A program made the position numbers and the translations under genes. The notes under the pieces are model-generated. The model did not search any database. It saw only the letters and a list, made by a program, of their open reading frames with translations, and was not told the origin of the DNA. From Desulfobacteraceae bacterium (GTDB lineage: Bacteria; Desulfobacterota; DSM-4660; Desulfatiglandales; Desulfatiglandaceae), in NCBI GenBank assembly GCA_030597505.1, contig JAUVRS010000008.1, positions 1-20,929 on the forward strand: a stretch of 20,929 nt of DNA, read 5' to 3'. Position 1 is the stretch's first letter. Each line of letters opens with the position of its first letter. Positions 16,147-20,929 of the stretch are shown in pieces.

Positions 16147-16336
16147 ACCCTAACGTTGCATAAATATTTGGCCCAAAACCGCTTCGCTCGCTCTATATCA
16201 AGCCATCAAGAAACGTTTGCCCATTTTCAAGACCTCACTGTATGTTTAATACGCTTTCGTCCTTGAAAATGGCAAAACATCCCTTGCTGGCTCAATCTAT
16301 AGCGTTTTGAACTCAAATTTTATGCAACGTTAGGGT
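16147..16336. mobile_element. MITE-like palindromic element, 190 bp
   Basis: The outer ends are perfect 18-bp inverted repeats: ACCCTAACGTTGCATAAA from 16147 and its complement ending at 16336. An inner perfect inverted pair, CCATTTTCAAG (16221-16231) and CTTGAAAATGG (16262-16272), and patchy matches between them make nearly the whole unit able to fold into one long hairpin. No coding frame lies inside. It ends eight bases after the usp stop codon and separates usp from the receiver gene. No clear target-site duplication is visible, so it could also be a decayed insertion-sequence remnant or an intergenic palindromic repeat. Confidence 0.65.
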
Positions 16337-16343
16337 TTGGTAA

Positions 16344-16841
16344 TCAGACTATCTTCCCCGGCAATGTAAATTGTTTGGCTGGATTTCTGATCGCAACTAC
16401 ATGGCAATGAGCATATCTTGAGACATTTGATATTGTACTACCATGTACAATCCTGTCCAGTTCGGATTTCCCCAGTGCGCCCATAACGATCACATCAATT
16501 TCATTTTTTTTTGCATATCGGATGATTTCCACGTCAGGTGAACCGCGTCTTACAACAAAGATATAGTCATCAAAATCAGCTATTTTTTTCTCGTATGCCT
16601 CTTTTAAAGCAGCCGTGGCATCTTTCTCAATGTCTTCATCAAGAAAGGCTTCACCATTCTCGACACCTTTTGGAACGTGCTCATTAACCCCATGTTTCCT
16701 ATAGGAATAAGATGCGTCCGGGATATGGAGGATGTGAAGTCTCGACTTATATCGCTTGGCAAGATCCATGGCATGAACAAATGCAATGTTTGCGTCTTCG
16801 GAAAAATCGGTACAAAACAAAATATTCTTGTACTCTATCAT
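16344..16841 (-). CDS. Universal stress protein (UspA family)
   Basis: 165 residues from ATG 16841, with AAGGAG a few bases upstream; a longer frame to 16895 has no better start. It begins IEYKNILFCTDFSEDANIA, the usual Usp strand and helix, and ends with VMGALGKSELDRIVHGSTISNV. This contains the ATP-binding pattern G-x2-G-x9-G-S/T, then CHVVAIR. ATP-binding Usp proteins are cytoplasmic dimers linked to stress, starvation and redox states. It lies between two signalling genes of the same strand, so it is probably co-transcribed with the upstream kinases; the palindromic element follows its stop. Confidence 0.93.
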   Translation of the reverse strand: MIEYKNILFCTDFSEDANIAFVHAMDLAKRYKSRLHILHIPDASYSYRKHGVNEHVPKGVENGEAFLDEDIEKDATAALKEAYEKKIADFDDYIFVVRRGSPDVEIIRYAKKNEIDVIVMGALGKSELDRIVHGSTISNVSRYAHCHVVAIRNPAKQFTLPGKIV

Positions 16842-16926
16842 GATCAACTCCTTGAAAAGCTCTTGTTTGATTATAAGGGATCTCTCGGAGCCCAAATCCT
16901 CTTAACCTGCCTTTTTACTTCAAACA

Positions 16927-18069
16927 TCATTCTCTGACCGGAAGCCTGATGACAAACGTTGTTCCTTTCCCCAGCTCCGAACTACACTCAATGACGCCCC
17001 TGTGTTCATCGACAATCTTATGGGTGATCATCAATCCCAGTCCTGTTCCCTGGCTTCCTTTTGTACTAAAAAATTGTTGAAATATCTTGGCCTTCGTCTC
17101 TTCGTCCATCCCGCACCCATTGTCACATATCTCGTATTCAACGGCGAAATTTTTTCTTCTGAGAGACCGCAAAGATACTTTTCCCTGCCTGTGGTTGCAA
17201 GAGATATCTGTGCAAGCATCTATTGCGTTGGTTACAAGATTTAAGAGACAACGGTTAATTCTTTCAGGATCAAACCAAGCGTCCGGCAATTTTGTATCAA
17301 GGTCTACCTCGAGGGCAACGGAATATTCGGTGGCATAAGGAAGCATTAATTGATACACTTCCTGAATGGGTTGGTTAGGATCGCACAACTGGTAATCAGG
17401 TTCCCTTTCCTTGGTATAGTTAAGGAGATCCAGGGCCAGTTGTTTTACTCTTTCTACATTTCGTTTGAGCATATCCCAACCCTGGTCAAGATATTTTTTG
17501 TTTTCCAGTTCCAAACCTTTCTCCAGAACAAAGGCGCCCCCGGTCAAACCCCCTGTTATGTTCTTGATGGCATGTGCCATCGCCGACACGGTTTGAGCCA
17601 CCGCAGCCAGGCGTTCTGTTTGCAGGAGTTTTTTGGTTTTTTCGTAAACGAGTTGCTCAAGATTCTCGGTGTAATCCCTGACCGTCTCTCTGTAAAATAT
17701 TTTTTCCTTGGCCCTCTTCAAGGCAATTTGCAGTACGTCATCGTTCAAAGGCTTGGTGATAAAATCGACCGCACCGAATTTAAGACTTTGAATTGCAAGT
17801 TCCATGTCTCCGCGACCTGTGATCATTATAACTTCTGTGTCCGGACTATCCTTTTTGATCTTTCTGAGCAGTTGAATGCCAGCCATCCCCGGCAGCTTGA
17901 TAGCGGTTAGCACGATAGGTGAATCCATGTTTTTAAAAAGCGCCAGGGCCTTTTCGCCGTTTGCTGCAGTTACCACATGATATCCGCTATCTGCCAAGGA
18001 TATACCGAGTACTTTTCTGATACCCTCTTCATCATCAACAAGGAGAATCTGTCGGTTTTTAGTCTTCAT
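16927..18069 (-). CDS. Histidine kinase with degenerate N-terminal receiver
   Basis: 380 residues from ATG 18069, which overlaps the end of the upstream kinase gene by 11 bases; an ATG at 18108 in frame is an alternative with a nearby AAGGA. The receiver (1-125) keeps the acidic pair D12/D13, T84 and K106, but the phospho-acceptor aspartate is alanine (A56 in VLTAIKLPG), so it should not be phosphorylated. The kinase part follows with H166 in an unusual AHAIKN context (normally HEIKN/HELKN), N-box NLVTNAIDAC, DNGCG, and GTGLGLMI. The overlap with the upstream kinase gene suggests translational coupling and a shared pathway. Confidence 0.88.
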   Translation of the reverse strand: MKTKNRQILLVDDEEGIRKVLGISLADSGYHVVTAANGEKALALFKNMDSPIVLTAIKLPGMAGIQLLRKIKKDSPDTEVIMITGRGDMELAIQSLKFGAVDFITKPLNDDVLQIALKRAKEKIFYRETVRDYTENLEQLVYEKTKKLLQTERLAAVAQTVSAMAHAIKNITGGLTGGAFVLEKGLELENKKYLDQGWDMLKRNVERVKQLALDLLNYTKEREPDYQLCDPNQPIQEVYQLMLPYATEYSVALEVDLDTKLPDAWFDPERINRCLLNLVTNAIDACTDISCNHRQGKVSLRSLRRKNFAVEYEICDNGCGMDEETKAKIFQQFFSTKGSQGTGLGLMITHKIVDEHRGVIECSSELGKGTTFVIRLPVRE

Positions 18070-19576
18070 GGGAAATTGGGAACTGGATGATAAACGTGGT
18101 CCCTTCATTTTCCTTGGTTTCTACACGAATACTGCCATCATAGTCTTGTATAATCCCGTAACTTATTGAAAGCCCAAGTCCGGTACCCATGCCTACTTTT
18201 TTTGTTGTAAAAAAGGGTTCAAATATTTTATCAAGGATTGGTTTCGGGATTCCCGTTCCTGTATCCTCTACCTCAAAGAAAACTTTTGAGTCCCTGGTTC
18301 TCGTTCTCAAAAAAATCTTTTTAACAGCAACTTTGCGATCAGAATCTTTCCATTTTTCCTCAATGGCATCTCTCGCATTGATGATTAGATTGATAAAGAC
18401 CTGCTCTAGTCTGTTAAAATCCGCCATGATCGTCGGAAGATCTTTTTGCAGGTCTTTTACTACCTCTATTTCTCTAAGTTCCAACTGTTGGATGAAAATC
18501 TCAAGAGAGCAAATTACCACATCATTTATCTGGACTTCTTTTTTCCCGACATCTGATTTGCGGCCAAATTCCCTCATGTGGGTTATGATCTTTGCAGCTC
18601 GATCCACCTGACTGTCAATCTCCCCAGTCATTGTTTTCAGTATATCATCCTTGATCGGTTCTTTTTTGGTGAGTTTTTTGGTAATAAAGCTACTTGCAGT
18701 CTTGATGACGGAAAGAGGCTGGTTTAATTCATGGGCCACACCCGTTGCCATTGCTCCAAGGGTGGCCATTTTGCCCGCATGTATGAGTTGTCGTTCGGCC
18801 TTTAACCTTTCGGTAACGTCACTTGTCGTTACAAGCCGGACTTCTTTACCCAGATATTCTGTTGACGAGATGCGTATGTCGACATAAATAGTATCTCCGT
18901 CTTTTCGGATTTGTCTTACTTGGTTTAGGACGCTGGCACCCCTCATTTCAGTCGCATACAACTCACGCTTGTCTTTCTCAAAGAGATCTGTGAAGGGTGT
19001 CCCTAGCATTGAATCCTTGCTGAATCCATATACGGCCGTCACATTATCGTTACAATCAACTATAACCAGAGACTTTTTGTCCAAGACAAATACCGGGTTT
19101 GGTATGGTGTTGAAGATCACCCTGTATTTTTCCTCTGATTTCCTTGCTTCACCCTCCAGGAACTTCATCTGGGTTAAATCCAGACACATCTCCATCGCTG
19201 TCGTAATGTTCCCCTGGGCATCTCTGATGGGTGCTGTTCTCACCATCCAGTAGGATTTGGTGCCGTCTTTATTGATACCTTCCTCTTCGCTGTAATGAGA
19301 TTTTCCATCTTCAAAGGTCCTGGAAACCGGGCATACCTCACATCTTTCTGAGCGGCCTTTATAGGCTTGATAGCAGTAATCGCCGGGTTTTGGGTCAAAT
19401 TGCTTGGCAAATTCTTGATTATATTTTATGAGCTTCAGGTCCCTGTCCTGAACGGTGATATAACAGGGCACAAGTTCAAAGAGATTTTGATATTCCTCCC
19501 TTTGCTTGTTAAGTTCTTCCTGATTTTCGAATATCTCTTTTGACATTTGGCTGATCACAAGGACAAATTGTCCCAT
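18059..19576 (-). CDS. Double-PAS soluble histidine kinase with cysteine-rich first PAS
   Basis: 505 residues from ATG 19576. A helical N-terminus (MSKEIFENQEELNKQREEY) leads to PAS 1 (about 28-140), which contains C68, C79 and C82 (DYCYQAYKGRSERCEVCP); PAS 2 is about 148-258. The kinase core has H282 (VAHELNQPLS), N-box NLIINARDAI, DTGTG and GMGTGLGLS. No membrane segments, so it senses inside the cell. The cysteine set in PAS 1 suggests a redox, metal or iron-sulfur input. ATG 19576 has a poor ribosome site, and the frame stays open and protein-like upstream without a start codon (to TGA near 19667). The true start may be ATG 19683 in another frame joined by a shift at an A7 run (see findings). 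First gene of the minus-strand cluster. Confidence 0.88.
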   Translation of the reverse strand: MGQFVLVISQMSKEIFENQEELNKQREEYQNLFELVPCYITVQDRDLKLIKYNQEFAKQFDPKPGDYCYQAYKGRSERCEVCPVSRTFEDGKSHYSEEEGINKDGTKSYWMVRTAPIRDAQGNITTAMEMCLDLTQMKFLEGEARKSEEKYRVIFNTIPNPVFVLDKKSLVIVDCNDNVTAVYGFSKDSMLGTPFTDLFEKDKRELYATEMRGASVLNQVRQIRKDGDTIYVDIRISSTEYLGKEVRLVTTSDVTERLKAERQLIHAGKMATLGAMATGVAHELNQPLSVIKTASSFITKKLTKKEPIKDDILKTMTGEIDSQVDRAAKIITHMREFGRKSDVGKKEVQINDVVICSLEIFIQQLELREIEVVKDLQKDLPTIMADFNRLEQVFINLIINARDAIEEKWKDSDRKVAVKKIFLRTRTRDSKVFFEVEDTGTGIPKPILDKIFEPFFTTKKVGMGTGLGLSISYGIIQDYDGSIRVETKENEGTTFIIQFPISHED

Positions 19577-19617
19577 TTTATCATTTTGAATAACATTGCC
19601 CAGACGGCTTGGTTTGA

Positions 19618-19624
19618 GTTTTTT
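19618..19624 (-). other. Slippery heptamer A-AAA-AAC near the start of the double-PAS kinase gene
   Basis: On the minus strand a 22-codon frame starting at ATG 19683 reads up to CAA-AAA-AAC. A -1 shift here continues directly into LKPSRLGNVIQNDK and then into the kinase frame at 19576. Either this is a true frameshift site, a one-base error or mutation in the A7 run (19619-19625), or the upstream frame is not used. Confidence 0.35.
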
Positions 19625-19683
19625 TGGTGGGCGCCGACTGGGAGCTGAAGGCCCTTCAAAATATCATCGTTTTCCAGCCGCAT

Positions 19684-20315
19684 AACTCAGTACATTATTA
19701 TGCTCGACCCCTCGATATCAATTCGACTCCAATAAGACCCTCTGGAGATAACTTCCGACCCCCTCGTCATTTTCTTGAGTATTTCTTTAAGGAATGTCAC
19801 TTCACATGAGAGTATCCATCTTGGGGTCGGTATCATTGCCGACATAAAGGTAATATGTGTGGGCACAGCGTTTGCAAGGGCTCCATATTTGGCCACATCC
19901 AAAAAAGAGGACCCACTCGAGGCTTTAAAAATTGATCATAACTATTGTAAACGATGTTTATATTGTATGTATTAAATATTATATATACAAAAAAATATTG
20001 AAAGAAGTCAACAAAAATAGGCAGGAGACATCAAAAGATTGGGTCATGATCTGGGCAAAAAATTCCCTGCACCCATTGACGCATCTGCACCTGCACAATC
20101 GCCAACAAGGGGAATTGTGTGACCGTGTCCGAAAATGAAGGATCTTTTTTTTGACCCTTTTTTCCAACTATTCCACTCCAAGTCTTAAGGGTTCAAGGAT
20201 GGGCGTGGTGAGGGCAGACAACTAAGATCTGAAATAATGAGTCTTATCAAATCGTTGTGATGTTTTCCAGATTCAGAACTGTGGCAGGGGACGATCTGGA
20301 GGGAATCAAGAAAAA
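19684..20315. other. Intergenic region, no convincing gene
   Basis: Several short frames exist on both strands. The longest minus-strand one (19687-19902, 71 codons) has no ribosome site and no family resemblance I recognise. A very AT-rich block at about 19965-20000 could hold a promoter for the minus-strand signalling genes, but no clear -35/-10 or -24/-12 pair is seen. No tRNA, CRISPR or long repeat was found. Confidence 0.5.
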
Positions 20316-20331
20316 GGGGGCAAAAGCCCCC
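20311..20331 (-). terminator. Rho-independent terminator of the enoyl-CoA hydratase gene
   Basis: GGGGGC (20316-20321) and GCCCCC (20326-20331) form a six-pair GC stem around a four-base loop. Read on the minus strand it is followed at once by TTTTT (20315-20311). It starts eight bases after the stop codon of the hydratase gene. Confidence 0.9.
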
Positions 20332-20338
20332 GTTCTAT

Positions 20339-20929
20339 TTAGCGACCCTTCCACTGAGGAGGGCGTTTTTCAGCAAAGGCCTTTGGTCCTTCAATGAAAT
20401 CCTCAGATTCATACATGGCAGTCTGCCCGGGATAGGTCGTGGACATCGCCTCCTCTAACGTCACGGTCAGTCCTTTGAGCGTCGCTTCCTTGCATGCCCG
20501 AATGCACAGGGGTGAGGCCCGGAGGATTTCCGCCGCGTGTTTCTCGGCTGCCGGAAGCAGATCAGCAAGAGGAACGATTTCAGCGACAAGTCCGTATTGC
20601 ATGGCTTCCTGGGAAGATATGCGTTTCGATGTCATGATCATATTCATGGCCAGGTGATAGGGGATCTCTCTCGGGAGACGGTGTACCCCGCCTGCACCGG
20701 GGATCAACCCGACACGAGGTTCGGGCAGGCCGAAACTGGCATTGTCAGATGCGATAATGATATCACAGGCAAGGGCAATCTCGAAACCCCCTCCAAGGGC
20801 CAAGCCGTACACAGCCGCGACAAAGGGTTTATAACAATCGACCCGGGATGTTATACCGGCAAACCCTCCCTTCACGTCTGTCATGATCTCCCGGATCTTT
20901 TCAGATCCGTGCTGGGCCTGGAATTTTAA
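20339..20929 (-). CDS. Enoyl-CoA hydratase/isomerase family protein, C-terminal part, cut by window edge
   Basis: The frame is open to the window edge (196 residues visible), so the internal ATG at 20884 is not the start. The visible sequence runs from FQAQHGSEKIREIM to a typical crotonase ending (KAFAEKRPPQWKGR). The oxyanion-hole loop GLALGGG is present. The two acidic residues of true hydratases are both in place: E in GGGFEIALACD and E in FGLPEPRVGLIPGAGG, 20 residues apart as in rat mitochondrial enoyl-CoA hydratase. Hydration of a 2-enoyl-CoA in fatty-acid or aromatic-acid breakdown is therefore likely; the exact substrate is open. It ends in its own terminator and is probably a separate transcription unit from the signalling cluster. 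Confidence 0.92.
   Translation of the reverse strand, partial: LKFQAQHGSEKIREIMTDVKGGFAGITSRVDCYKPFVAAVYGLALGGGFEIALACDIIIASDNASFGLPEPRVGLIPGAGGVHRLPREIPYHLAMNMIMTSKRISSQEAMQYGLVAEIVPLADLLPAAEKHAAEILRASPLCIRACKEATLKGLTVTLEEAMSTTYPGQTAMYESEDFIEGPKAFAEKRPPQWKGR

Noticed and set aside
19687..19902. 71-codon minus-strand frame upstream of the double-PAS kinase
   Set aside because: No ribosome site, no family resemblance. It lies in frame with the short ATG 19683 reading but is separated from it by a stop, so it may be a remnant at best.
1..20929. CRISPR arrays, tRNA or rRNA genes
   Set aside because: No regularly spaced repeats, tRNA-like cloverleaf or rRNA sequence was noticed by eye on either strand.

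Overview
The window looks like a piece of a strictly anaerobic, selenocysteine-using bacterium. The best guess is a Desulfobacterota (sulfate-reducing or syntrophic deltaproteobacterial) genome. The reasons are a large heterodisulfide-reductase (Hdr)/MvhD gene set, many stand-alone receiver and PAS histidine-kinase genes, sigma-54-type promoters and an in-frame UGA followed by a SECIS-like hairpin. No 16S rRNA or other taxonomic marker is present, so the assignment is an inference.

Layout. (1) 1-1248, minus strand: a small response regulator followed by a membrane sensor protein cut by the window edge. (2) 1249-1906: AT-rich regulatory DNA with two palindromes (ATGTTG...CAACAT) upstream of a -24/-12-like promoter. 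(3) 1907-13982, plus strand: a receiver-only response regulator, a near-perfect sigma-54 promoter (2359-2374), then an Hdr-type electron-transfer operon. Its genes are HdrA with an inserted GltD-like NAD(P)H/FAD domain; MvhD; an FrhB/FdhB-like iron-sulfur flavoprotein; a double HdrA-like protein with a complete CheY-type receiver domain embedded in its first half; HdrC; HdrB; and an HdrD/DsrK-like protein read through a UGA codon, predicted to be a selenoprotein. (4) 14008-19576 (perhaps from 19683), minus strand and convergent: a signalling cluster of two receiver-kinase hybrids (one with a dead receiver), a receiver paralogous to the one at 1907, a universal stress protein and a double-PAS kinase. 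A 190-bp palindromic MITE-like element sits inside it. (5) 19684-20315: mostly non-coding. (6) 20339-20929, minus strand: the 3' part of an enoyl-CoA hydratase gene with a clear terminator.

How it may work together (inference): the Hdr operon would encode a soluble flavin-based electron-bifurcating or confurcating complex. HdrA modules would carry the flavin. GltD-like and FrhB/FdhB-like parts would exchange electrons with NAD(P)H and with another partner (formate dehydrogenase, ferredoxin or similar). MvhD would be the electron wire, and HdrBC plus the HdrD-like selenoprotein the thiol/disulfide-type sites. The receiver domain built into the flavoprotein and the surrounding kinases suggest control of the enzyme itself by phosphorylation as well as control of transcription. 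The selenoprotein and the receiver-in-HdrA fusion are the most notable findings.
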